Shown here in pieces: positions 12,101-26,100 of a stretch of 64,000 bases of DNA. The notes under the pieces were generated by a model that had not been told where the DNA came from, made no database searches, and was given only the letters and a program-made list of their open reading frames with translations. The stretch lies in the NCBI GenBank assembly GCA_944470555.2, contig OX104132.1, positions 14,331,755 through 14,395,754 of the forward strand. The letters run 5' to 3'. How positions within the stretch are numbered: the first letter of the stretch is position 1; every line of letters begins with the position of its first letter. The DNA comes from Heterobilharzia americana. Lineage: Eukaryota > Platyhelminthes > Trematoda > Strigeidida > Schistosomatidae. The translations under genes were made by a program, and so were the position numbers.

Positions 12101-15100
12101 ATAAGACCAGTTTTTCTAGTCAAAAACATCGACAAATAAAGCGTATTTAATCGCCATTATGAAGGTTCTTTGTGTATATGATACCTCAAAGTTAGTAATG
12201 ATGCACTAAAATGCCCTAAATTTACAATTAATTTACCTATATTAAACGAAATAGTTTAAAGCCTTTTTCTATTTACATAGCTAGATTTTCAAGTGCATGC
12301 AGATCCCAACATCATAATGGTGTAAATATAGAATGCTCAAGAAACAACCACAGAATTCATTCCTTACTAAATTACTCACATATGTAATAAAGGTGTATGA
12401 TGAAAATTTAAATTGTCATGCCGTTTACCTATAAGAAACCCACTCATAAGTAACGATATGATGGTGCTGCAAGTATTTGGTCACGACTTTCTATACAGCA
12501 CCAACAAAATATCGAAAAATCTTAGAGTAAGCACTCCCAAAGTCACCGATAAGTCACATATAAAGGGAATAGGCTAGTCAACGCGGTCAAAAGCATCATC
12601 ATGATCATTATAAGTGGAGGACACTGAAGAAAACTGGTACAGGGTTGAGTTAGCAGTGAGGGATGAGGATGTCTGGTAACAAAATGACTAGTTTGTTCTC
12701 GATAAGAAAGGTTTGCTCAATGAAAATGTAATAATAACTGGTTATTTAAAGTATCCAAACCTACGTCATCTGATCCTGTCTGAAACACAATAGAGCAATC
12801 GCACAAATTCGATAGACTGCATCCATAAGTTGGCATATTTTAATTTTAACATGCTCAGATCAAAAACCAATAATGTTATCATATTAAAAAAAAAAACAGT
12901 TAAATGTACTAACAACATACCCAGATCCTGGAGGTTTCATGAAACGAGGACTATTACTCCCGGTTGGCATATTACGAGGATTACATGATGTATCTTTTGT
13001 AAGACAAAATATATGCGCAGTACCACGTTCACTAGTAACGCATAATAATTCACTATCTTTATTAAATGATAACGAGGTAATTGTAGCTTGACTAGTTCCA
13101 CGTCGTAATTCATGAAGTAAACTACAATCTTTGGTAGAGAAGACACGAATTAAAGTGCCCTTCTGTGATGCTGTAGCAAGTAAATATCCATCACGATTTA
13201 AGCTAATTGAAGCAAGTGGATTTTCATGTGCTATTATTTGTCTTGGAGGCATATTTGTTGCATTTGTAGATGAAGGACATATAGCGCTAATAGGAATTGT
13301 ACTTGAGCTTCCAATATTATTATTACCTCCGATGTTTGTAGTACTATTATTGGTAGTACTGGTGCTACTGCTGCTACTACTTCCACTGCTGGCAATGTTA
13401 GTAGTACTACTCCCACTGACATTACTACTATTCACATTAACACTACTGCCAATATTTCCAATATGTACAAGTAATACAGCTCCAGGTCGTCGTCCAGGAA
13501 ACACAACCAAAGGATTATCAACACTTTGACAAACATAGCATAATCCTAAAGGATTTGAACATGTCTTCGATTCAAAAACCAATTGAGGAGATGGACTGAA
13601 AGTGTAGACTTTGATTGCATTTACAAGAACTACTATTATTCTGAAAGATTTTCAAAAAAGATAAACATACCGAAATACACAATATTGTAGTCATTACAAA
13701 GCATAATATAATGAATTGTATATTTTATTTTAACAAATATAATAAAAAAGTAAGTCTGTCAAACTACGGTTATCTCAGATAGTCAAAATGCTAATCAATA
13801 TGATGCTCACCCTCTCATTCTAATTCAGTTACATTTCGATTGAGATGAAAAGTGCTGACTAGGCAACCAGTGTGAATATGATTAAGCGGTAGTAACGCAT
13901 CACAAAATTCACATGGTAGTCAGGCAAACCTCTTGACGATTGAAGTAAGATAAAAAATCTGGTCAGCAGTCGGTGTCGTAGGTCAGTAAGTAGAGTATAA
14001 GGGTGGAAAACCCAGTGGTTGATGGTTCGAATCCAGCTATGGTTCAAATTCTTATTTCATCTTCAATCATCACCCAGTATTAAAACATAAGTACCAAAAA
14101 TACCTACTAGGATATCAGAGAAAATGAGTTCAGTGAAGATATATTTTTCGACGATTTCGTTCGCTAGAGCTGTAAAATAATAATTTAGGTGTTTTTGACA
14201 CGATTAAGACAGCTACCTGCAACCCCTGTATACAGTGAAGTAGAATCTTCAGCTGTGTTAACTACCTATTCTTGGTTAAGTTCTGCGGGACAAGAGAAAC
14301 CAGTGATTGGAGACTCTAGGTGATATGGTGAGAACTGCTCGACTTAATCTCATCATTTTCTCATTCCCCCTTTCTTTCAGTACTTTCTACTTTTTCCGAC
14401 CGGTTTTTCTTTCCTTCTCCATCTTCCAGTTTATTGCCTTGTTACTTGATGTGTTGATGTGAGTGTCAACTTGGACCGTTACACAGTAATGCATGGTCCT
14501 GTTGATTTTGATGACCATGATGACTATTTATTCCCTTATGCCTGACAATTATAGAAAGATGGATTGCAGTAGTTTTGTAGGAGATCACACGATATTGTGA
14601 TTTCCTTTAAGGTATCTACATTACTACAGTCAAACTGAAAAACTCATAAAAGTACTGGTTTCTTCTGACCCTCTCTTTCTTGGAAACTAGGTAACCAAAC
14701 CACAACCCAACATATAGTCTAGATAGTGTTTTACTGCGCTGTCCCAGTTGGACGACACGAAAACTTCTTCCACGCATAGACTACTCTAGCAGTTGCACAA
14801 AGCCCGAGCGAGGCCTCAAAGGTATACGTGATTAAATTCAGCGAATTTATAGCTCCTAACATGACACAATGATCAGGTTAGCATATCACAATGACCCAAC
14901 GATCTGGTATAACGCTTTTTCCCTCGAAGTCTTGCCATACCACAAAGGTCAGTTGAATAGCAGTAAAACGAAAGTAGTGACCGTTATAGTGCAAATTCCC
15001 ACACTATGATGAGGGTCCGAGGGTGAAGTAGTAATGCTGAGTGGACAGGTGTGTGAGCAGCAAGGTATTTACCGCCAACAATTACCAGTGCCATGCTGAT

Positions 15101-17121
15101 GTCAAATCGGGCGTTTGAAAAGGCTTGCCCTAAAAATAGTATACTACCGTCTTATTTGCGTCATACAGATGCCACCAATGAAGTTCTGAGGCGGATTCGA
15201 AAAAACACAAGTTCTCAAACTTCTTTAAAGGCCGTGTGTGACCGGTACTAAGCAGATATCCCTCGCACTCCGACGTCACCCACTAACCTTTCAATTCTAG
15301 GTACCTCAAGAAGAACCAGACTTTCACATCACGCACAACATGAAAGTATCAACCGCCCTCACAACTGTCACCAACCAAGTTCGCTCACATCACTATCAAC
15401 CTTAAACATCCTTACCATATAATCTTTATTCACGTTTTTCCGTTAACATCCTTAAACTACTTTTCATTTCTCACAGCTCATATCGGCCAAAATGCTTCGT
15501 TAGCCGAAAATCCGGTATCTCGCGCCATTGATGTCTGCTGTAGTGTTCGTACGACGCGTATACACGACACAGATGCGGTTAATCATATGACCTTAGACGG
15601 TTATTACGGAAAATCTGAAAAATTCACCGTTCAACTTTCTGGAGATTCGATGGCTAGTTCTCGGCGTCTTGTAGGGGTAACTATAGCACTATGCTACCAT
15701 GAAAAGTCAAATGCTTAGCTGGATCCCAACTGACAGTCGCCTTTATGCTTGCTATTCGACTGAACTGCACAGTGATGACTAAAAGTAGTAGTGAAACTTG
15801 CCAGCGTCTCTTTGTAACCCTTCTTTATGCACCCACTGACTCTAGCTCAGATGGAGAAAAGGATGAATTCCACCGAAAAGTATCTGACCTTCTACCGAAA
15901 GGAAACGTTCAAATGTGGTTGTTGTAGCAGGTGGTTTTAATGCACAAGTGGGTAGACTAAGTCAGGCACGCACTCAGGTGTCACCGCAGTCCCAATCGAA
16001 CAAACGGTTACGGTGATCGCCTTCTACAACTGTGCTCAGACAACCATCTTTCTGTGGTTATCAGAAACTAGAGACATAAAGAGACATTATCTAACGTGGC
16101 ATCTTCCAACGCCAACTCAGCGGCGAACACAGACACAGCAGATCATGATCCCTTATCGTAGGAGGGCTTCGCTGGAAGGTTGCGTCCCTTCTATTTGAAT
16201 AGTAGTCTTGCGTCGCTTCGACAACGCGTATTTCTCCGTCCAAATGGATACGAGAAAACTACAACAGAAAATCGTTGCAAGTGTTTCTTGACAAGAATAT
16301 AAGGGTACTTCCACCGGAAAACTGGCTAGACAGCCATCGGAACAGAACAATACCAATCATCCAGAAGATGCTTGGCACCAACCCCAGCTCCCTAGAGAGA
16401 AAGAGTCTTGAAGATCATAGCAGACTCTCATGAAGTGGTTGAAAAAGGTCAGAGGATCCAGCAGCTTCTTCTGAATTAACAGATACACGCAATGCATTTC
16501 TACAAGACCCGAACACCACGAAGAGCGGAAGCAACTAAAATGTAAACTGAAGAAAGTCTATGCAAGGACTGCGAACGGTGGTGAGTAGTGAGGACTAAAG
16601 ATATCCAAAAGGTTACGTAGTTAGGTAACAACAGACAATGCTTAGACTTATCACAAAAAATGGGGAGGAAAGGACAATGGTTAGTCAGACTACAGTGGAG
16701 GAGGATGTGTTTGCAATTCACCCGAAGGGATAACGATTAAAATGATGGGTAGAACATTTCAAAAAACAGATCAAACTGGCCTTCAGCTACTATTCCGTTG
16801 CCCACTATCAAGTCGGCTACTGAATGAAAAATCAAGATAGAACTACCAACACTTGCAGAAATCAAGAGAGCTGTAAGCGACCTGGAACGATTGACAGTAA
16901 CAGGGCCAAACGCACTTTTATGAGAGGTGTATAGCACGAGTGGCACAGGATTATTGATCAGGTTGACCAAAGTGTTAGCTAGTGTATGGAGGTCAGACAT
17001 GATCCCTTTCCACAGGTCTCAATCACTGTTACTCCATCAATTCAATAATGATAAGAAGTCCTCTCTTCATAATCAGTGAACAAATACCCTGAAGAACATA
17101 GTCTCCAGACATTCACTCTCC

Positions 17122-17160
<39 letters not shown>

Positions 17161-20100
17161 CACATATCCACAACCAACAATACCCCAATTTCTCAAACTT
17201 AAAGCAACATAACACTCGTCGACCAACATGCCCTACAACAGTCTCCCTGAATGAAAACGGTGACGACGAGTAACTACACCATTCTGTCGGAACCATGGGA
17301 GCATTATACCCTCAGCTAACCTATCACCTCACTTCTGTACGTCACGAATATCAATTCTATCCATTCTCATTCAACCTCATCATACACACACACACACATG
17401 TACACTAATCCAAGTCGCCATATCCTCAACACAATTCACACAGGTCGATCTTATCATCATACGAGATTCTTACTACACCCAACAGCTGAACACGCTATTA
17501 CTTTCTATCTTTAAATAAATGTGCAAGAGGATTCATTGAAACCAATTGACTTCCTATACTCTTCATAACACCCCATTACACAGAAACAGTGAAAGAATTG
17601 ATGTACATTCACAAGAGAGGTAACTCAATGAGTATGAAACAAGAATAGGGAAATTGTATTAACTTATCTAAATGACAATTTGAAAACAAGAGATTAATTA
17701 TGCAAAGCCCTTAAGAGATTGAACCCCTAGTATTAGCACAAGCAACTGTGAGTATGTTTAGATTCGGAGGTTTAATGCAACTAATCGTCAGATAATCGTC
17801 TGAGTAGACCATTGAAATCCTTCAATGGATCAGAATAAAAGATATTCACAAATGTTGGCAACATCATTAAACTAACGTAAAGTAGTATAAATTTCAATTT
17901 GGAGAGGTTTGTGGGATTCATTTAGTAATTTTAAGATGGTATTCATCAGGGACTGACATCAGTTGGAGAAACATTTTGAAATTGGGAGCACTGGAGAGCT
18001 GCTTCGTTCCAGTATGGGACTTCTTAGGAGTGCGCATCCGCCAGGGATCGAACCCAGGACCTTCTGGTTCCGCTACCAGCACGTTACCACCAACGCCATT
18101 ATACGTTAGAAACGTCAAAGAGGTAGTCAGTGGAATGTTAATGTCACTACGGAAAGTAGAGAAGTTGTTTTAGTTACCACTTCCTGGTAAGATATCCTAG
18201 GCGATATACAAATAGTCATGTTACTTAAGGGTTTGGAATTTCTTAGGTACATTCCGTAGTAGAAACCAGTGAATATGGTGTTATGGTTTAATTTTTCTTT
18301 ATGAATAAACAGTAAGATTAACTGAAAAGTGAAGAAAATGTATTTGACTGAACCTTAGGACAATCAATCATCATTATTACTGCAGTGTTCTCTTTCCCCT
18401 TCACAGTTTTCACCTTAATGTCACATTTAAATTGGAACTTATTTACTGGTAACATTTCAGATAAGAAATAATAATCCCTAAACGAGTTAAGTGAACGCTA
18501 CTGATTAAAATCTATGAGAAGTGAACATTGAGATTAGTTCAGTCATTAGTCCAAAAGGAGCGAAGCCATGAAATAAGGAAACCTTTTTGACTGCGAGAAT
18601 AAGGTAGACAAGCGTGCGTTGGTTCTATGAGTTGCTGTAGTGACACAGCAACGGGACGCACTTTAATACTACTACATAGTAAATAAAATGATGGAACAAA
18701 GAAACTTAAAGATAGCTAAGTGGAGTGTTTCGATTTCATTTGGATGATCTTTATGAAGACTTGAGTTGTAGAAGATGCCTTGGTTGTATTTTTAAGTGAA
18801 GAGGATATGGTTCACTATCTCATCACTTCAGTTGAAGCCTTTGCAGTTACATCAGCAGATTTCCAGATATCTACGAAGAGGAACGAAACACTACAACCTC
18901 TAATCAGATTCCTTCGATATCAGTTGCTGACCAAAAAACCAGCCTGTGACCTACAGCAGTTATTTCATCGAAGGTAAATCGTGAATCATAAATGATTGTG
19001 TTATATCTCCAGATCACGTTCTCATTTCAAATCACATTATTCCCAAATTTCAAATTGGTCACCACGAGATTGAACACATGAAAATCATCGCTCGACGCTG
19101 GTCACGGGTGGATAGATTTTGTCAAAAACTGCACTCAATGCTAACAAACCACCAAGAAGCTAGCAGCCCCCTGGCTACCAACAGGGCGTCTATGATAACC
19201 CCATAAATACTGATTTCATGAATCCTACCAAGTCATTCATAACTGCGGCTGGTAGACGCACCGATGAAGTGCCCTGAGATAATGCTCATCAAACCGCTGA
19301 AAACGTCATGGATGTTGCAGGTTCTTTCCTGTATATTCTTTCCCAGACGACCTGGTTTTAGCTTATGGACATCAGTTTATATTTCACTAGTTTGAGAAAT
19401 TTCGCCAACAGAAAGCCACTCAACACATTCGCACACCGTTGTATTACGCACAGTCTAACGGGCAAGCGGAAAGATTTTTTTATAACCTCAAGAGAACCTT
19501 ATTTAAGACAAGGAGAGGTATGTCAGGGATGACACAATTATTACCTGTCTACCGAACAACCCCAAACGAAACCATGCTAATTTATGAGTGATCTGAAGAA
19601 GCACTAATAAGACGGAAACTGAGATCACAATACCGCATGGCGCTGTTTATGAGACATGAAGTTCAGCAGAAAACTCGACCACACTTTAAGAAACGAAAAA
19701 CCGTCTACTTTCAGGACTACAGGCCAAGACACGATATGTGGGTTGAAGAAATAATCAGTGGGTGCAGCGGAAATGTGCTGTCCAACGTAAAAGTGGGCCA
19801 GAGACAAAAAAACCAATGATGGAAACGAAGGATCTCCCAACCACGAAAATCAGCCTTACCTGTGGCTATCCTACTAGATATATTCAAGCAGTAAGCTCAG
19901 CCTGAAATCAAAAAGAACGGTCGATCTATCAAAGGAGATCTAAAGCCGTATGCTTCCGAGTTGATTCAGAATGCCCTAATAATACCTTACCTTAACACCT
20001 CATATTTTTTTTATTTATTTGAATTTGCCGCTTTACAGATCTTATTACATCATAGCCAGTAGGTGTTTTTCCTATAATTTTAGATGCTACCCTTTGATTG

Positions 20101-23100
20101 GTTTGCCTTACTTATAATGTAATATTGTTTCTAATTTTGGACAAGATGAAAATTCCTATATGCACTTACAAATGTCCTGAACGCTTTTATCGTTTATAAA
20201 ATACGGTACAGCCTCCATATTCACACAATCGTGTCACTTATGCTCTAAAAATAATAGATAACAAATCAACCCAAACTAGATTCCCTAGATAATCATCAGG
20301 AGGTTGATTCAGTTGCGTCTTCGATACAGCAATCGGTTTGAGTTATTCTTATTAAAACTTTTGTTCCTTAACTTTCTACATTGCTAGAAATATCAGCGGT
20401 GTTAAAAGCTAGAGCTAATATGGTATGAATAACTTGATTGCGATGGAAGTCTTCGGGGGTATTCTTTCACTATAAGCTGTATTAGTAGGATGTTCTGATC
20501 ATAGGACCAGCAAACTTAACGATGCTGTTTTTCTACTACAAACTTCAGGTTTTAGAATACATGTAGGGTGAAAACTACACATTCTCTCTTACCACATGGA
20601 CTTGCGTTATCAGCAGTAGGACTGTTGGACAAACTGTGCGTGACGACCATCATGCACATCCCTTAAGTTCTACAATAACATACCATTAAGCCATATTTAA
20701 GTACTTCAGGATTAAATCAGCTTCCAATGGTTTGAGTAGTGGCGAACGCCAAAATTCAGCTGGGTGTAAACACTCAGTAACCTCTAAAAGCAGGAAGTAA
20801 TGTCCGTCTACAATGATATCATATTCTTATAGGTTTTCGAGCAAATCATGATGATATATAATACTCATGTTATGTACTCAGTCTCAGATTCCAGCTAAAT
20901 TAGTTCAAATACCATGTAAATTGAGACTTTGGTTCACAATATGATTTAACACTAAATGTATACAACTTTGTGAATTGTTCAATCACTTACTGACCAACTA
21001 GAGTGATACAGACTAGATTTAACCAAAATTCAGAAATGAACAAATACTGAATTATTATTATTATTATTATTACCTTGAATAAAGTTAAAGCATTGAAATG
21101 CACTTTCGTCACATAATAATAATAATAATTCGGAAGAATAACTATACTATCGAATACCAAAACTGCAAGTAAGTAAGTAGAGTAATTAGACTTTCTAAAA
21201 TTCATACTTATCATCTTACTATGGATAAACATTAAGGTGAAACATGAGATTTATCCTACGAAATGAACTCTGTTTCAGTGCATTCAACGCTTATCTCCAA
21301 CAAATTTAATGATGATACTTACTCCAAAAAGTGTATGATGAATACATGAATCTATAGAAGGATTTTATATAAGATATTGCTTGGTGTCGGCAACATGAAG
21401 GAAATCAGTGGAATAACTTTGAGCTTAGGTTTTTTGCTTTCTGACACATCAGTAACATATGTCTGCAAGGTGATAAACGACTGAGGATATGAGCACATGT
21501 CACCCAACTTCTAAACAGTCTATCATCAATAGAAATGCACGGTGGTGATGAGTCTCTTAAACTAGTGGTTAGATTGTGAAATGATTGATAGAAATCGGTC
21601 AGCACTTGGGACTAGATATTGATTACTCGATCTGGTTATCAATTAGTGGGTGAATATTGTTTATTACACAATAGTCTGTCTCATTTAGTTGCAAAAAACC
21701 AGTTGAATCTTAGTGATCGTGCCTGAAGTACAGGCAATAATCTAAGTAACTTTAAGATTAGGTAAACTGTATTTAGTGTTACAGCTATCATCTTACTATG
21801 GTCATAGCGCCAGTCTGTTGAAGTGACAGCAGTGGTGTTTCCTGATATTAACTAGTGTCCTCAGTGACTCTGTCTCACCAGTTCCAGATAAATGGTTCGA
21901 AAAATACCGCAACCCATCGTTCTACAAGGCATAAGTATCAAAACGAACAGGGTAGTTGCTGACAAAATTTCAGCTCTGAAGCAGAAGGTCCATTTGGCGT
22001 TTGCCAACATGCATTATTTGTGGCACCGACTGCAGAGATATCTAAATGCCTACTAAAAAACGCGCATACTACTTTGCAGTACATCTGTCCTGTTATACGT
22101 CTGTCAGACATGGCAGTTAAAAGCAGAAGACATGAAGTGGTTACCGGGTTTTGATCCCAGGTGTCTTGATAGCATTGTGCGCGTTTCATGGGACCACCAT
22201 ATGAGCAATGTTGAAGTCACGCGAGGGGTACTACGCAGGACAGGCAAGTCGTTTGATAGGTCATAACGTTAGTGGACTGAGATACCTTGGATATGAACTC
22301 CACATCCCGAATCACCACCTACCTACCTTGACGTGCCATGCTAGGGAAAGTTGGAAGAGGATTCAGGGTAACCAGACCAAGAGGTGGCATAAGTCGATGA
22401 AGTTCCTGATCGTTGGTCTGAGTCGTGTGGGGAGATGTAAACTGCCTGGTTGGGGTCTCCGAGACTGCAGGTACCAGTGGTTGAGGACTGTCGGCGACAT
22501 GGCCGAACATCGATCACAGTGCCGTAGATGTATTCGCTCCTTTATATCCTTTAAAGCTTGAATATTCACACTAACCTTTGTCCTCAGATTGTTTAATCTA
22601 TTACACTACTTCATCTTCTTTGATATCACTCTTCTTCTATCCACCTGTTTTTTGTTTACTTGTGTGAAGTGTGGCAACTTGAGCTGATGCACTTGTGTGA
22701 GAGGTTCTAAATTGACTTTTTCTGTCTTTGCCTGTCTGACAGGGTCTAACTGCCAATAGTAAGATTTTTCTTGAAATATGGAATAATTCAAGAAACGAGT
22801 CTGGGTGTTTTTAAAAAGGGGTTGGTCGATTTAGTGTTTCCTGTAATATAGAAATACACTCCTTGGTTTCACAAGACTACCGAATCCAACCTTTTCTTTA
22901 TTCAGGTACTTCAAGAAGCAATGACTTTCTAGTGTGGACAGTCAGTAATTGTCAACTACCGAATACCAGCATTCTTCTATTCGTGATACAGTTTCTGACA
23001 ACATGTGACTAGGGTGATCAGAAAAGGTTTCGCACCTAGATTCATACTTTCTAACATTCATCACCAATATGTCTGCAATATTTAGGAATTTGGTGTTACC

Positions 23101-26100
23101 TCTGTAACTGGAATCTGTTAACATGTATAACAGACAAAAGTAAATGCTATCATGCATATGAATACATATTATGAAGAAAACTATTATGATATGATATGGT
23201 ACATACCTTGGTTGTTAGTTATGTGATTTATTATGCACTTAAATGACAAATATATCCAACCTGCTCTTGAACTCCTCTCACATGATCGATAAATCACTGG
23301 TTTCTCAATTAAACCGGCAACGGGAAAATACCGAGACGACTGGTAGTAACCCATCTAACTATCCATGTTTCATATTCCTCCTCCTTCCTTTACCTCTTGA
23401 TGATCAACTTAATAGAAGTTGACCATTATATACTGTATTAAGTATTTTTAATTTAGGTGAAGGTTGACCTTGCATCATGAATTCTTTTCCTGACAATGAC
23501 TAATGTAGTTGTTTAAGACCCACCAGTTGATAGGAACATAATGCGACCAATAAGATGAATAACAGAACAATGAGGTAGGAGTTATTCATTGCAATATAAA
23601 TGATATATATCGAAATTCACGTTACTTAACCAAGGTATTTACTTAGGAAAGGGTAATATCAACAAATGGTAAACTGAACAATGCAGATGACGATAAATAC
23701 GCATGGGTAATAGAATATATCTGAGGCCATCCAAGAAATCACTTCCAGGACTTCGTCAGTAGTAATCTATTTGACTTCTGAATTTGATATTTACTTATTG
23801 TATGAGATGGTTGGGACACGTACTACGTATGCCTAGTCACCAATTACCTCGTCACACAATGTTGGCTGAAGTAGGTCCAGGCTGGAAAAAGGCCCGAGGT
23901 GGCCAGACTAAAACATGGCACTAATGTATGAAGTCTCTGACTGTTGGTTTGAGCCATGTGCCGCGATGCAGACTAGGTGGTTGGGGTTTGCGAGACAAAA
24001 GGAACCAGTGGTTGGAGACTCTAGGGGATATGGCTTAGAACCGATTTCAGTGGCGCAGATGTATACGCACATTACCATCATCTTAACTACGCTATAATGA
24101 TTCTCACCACTTTGTCATTCTTCCTTTCTTTCTCCTCGTACTTTATATTTCCTTTGACTGCATTCTCTTATCTTCATCCTTCACCTCACTACCTTTTTAC
24201 TTGATGTACTGTACTGAACTGTGGCAACTCAAAGCGTTACGCAGTAGCACCTGGTCCTATGTTGATATTGATGAATGATGAATCAATTACAAACGATAAT
24301 TATCTATCACATCATGCAATAGTGATTTCATTCAGCAACTATGTACAGATTTGTGCACTGAACAATGAGCTTCGATGCTATCTAGTTGGTCATATTCGGT
24401 AGTTGGAGTATTGTTTAAACAATAACTAACCGGTTGAAAGTAAAATATCACAGTCAATGAATCACAGTTTTATTGTTTTGATTTTAAAACATTCAGTACA
24501 CATGTAAGCGAGATTTATTTAAAAAACCAAGAAAAAAAACAACTAAATTTACTCACCGATCATGTCTCAGACGAACACCTCGAACATCTGTTGCACAAGT
24601 GATTTCCAAAAGGAATTGTTGTTTTAATCCATCCCATAAACAAGCTACATTGCTTGACAAGCGTGAATGATTACCACCACCCAATATACCCAGCAAGTTT
24701 GTACGAAACAACATCTCAATATATCCCACACCGGTGCCGTCTCGGATATCAAATTCTTTAATAATATACATCAAAAAAACATATAAGATTAAATTGGGAA
24801 GAATTTCGTGTAAAACAATGTGTTATAAACGCCGGTCATTTGGAAAATGGTTATAAACAAAATACCTTTTACTTCAAATCAATCTTGAGAAAATAACTCT
24901 TATTGGTAAGTTGTGGATTCCAACCTGAGAGAGAATCTGTTGATAAACCGAAAACAGGACAAAATATACACACCCTTAGTTCCAATGAGAGTCATCATCT
25001 AACAATATCAAAATACAACCATAGCAACACATTCACACAAGGAATTTGTGTGCCAACAATGCCTGACGCATTCAGTCCAATAGACCAGCAGTAGGAGATT
25101 ACAACTGATAACATGAGTACAAGAAAATGGTTCAATTACAGTGAATTTTATCAACTGTGATAAGCAAACGTTGATGAGAAACATTAAAGAACATATTGTT
25201 GATGTTTCAAGAATAAGTGAAATTCTGACTGATTCCATCAACCACCAACAACAACAAGCACCATCAACGAGATAAATCTAAAGGAAGTAGTCGCTTTCAC
25301 CTACCTAGATAGACAGCATCGTTTCAACTACAGGCGGAGGCAACACAGATGAGGACCTCAAAACCAGCATCGGAAAAGCAAGACAGGCCTTCATTAACCT
25401 AAAATCGATATGGAGATCTACTGCACTGCACTGCACTCAACATAAACATCAAGATCCGAATTTCCAACACTAATTCAGTCAAGTTAGTGCTTCCATTTGA
25501 TGGTTGAGAGACTTGGTACATCACGTAAAGCACTTTCAACAAACTGCAGACATACATAAACAGCTGACGCCCACGCTCACTCGGTACTGAATATCAAGTC
25601 AGATGGCCAGAATAAGAAGAATAAGCAACAAGGAAGTCTGGCTGGCTGGCAACAACCCATCACCCGACAAATATGCAGAAGAAAGTGGAGATAGATTGGA
25701 TTGGATTGGACATACATTGAGAATACCATTTGGGGACATCACGCACCAGGCCAAACCCTCGAGTGGAACTCAAAGGGAAGACGAGTTGGGCGAGGGTGAC
25801 ATGGAGATGGTATGAGGAAGAAATGAAAGCTTCTGGGGAGTAGTGGAGCCAGGTTGAAAAGACCACAGAGAACAGAGTGAAATGGCGACGTGATATTGAA
25901 GTCCTATCTTCCACTAGGAACCCAAAGAACAAATAACAATAATAAAAACATAACAACATGTGCTAAATGCATATTCGAAAAGTTACTCAGAAAACTATGG
26001 TCATTCACAAAAAGTACATGGTTTTAAAGAACTCCTGAAAGGTATGAAAAGTATCCAATGGGATAATATCTAATGTTTCGGTTATCAACACCTAAACAAC

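Noticed and set aside
13131..13529. A 132-codon plus-strand ORF over the WDR45-like exon
   Set aside because: It is the antisense shadow of exon 4; its Leu/Val-rich content comes from complementing the Ser/Asn/Thr-rich codons.
17076..17296. ORFs across the CA repeat near 17.1 kb
   Set aside because: Their length depends on the His-Thr/Val-Cys reading of the dinucleotide tract; no domain outside it.
25008..25241. Overlapping plus and minus ORFs as a possible extra exon of the WDR45-like gene
   Set aside because: Exons 2 and 3 join in phase without it and nothing in it resembles WIPI sequence.
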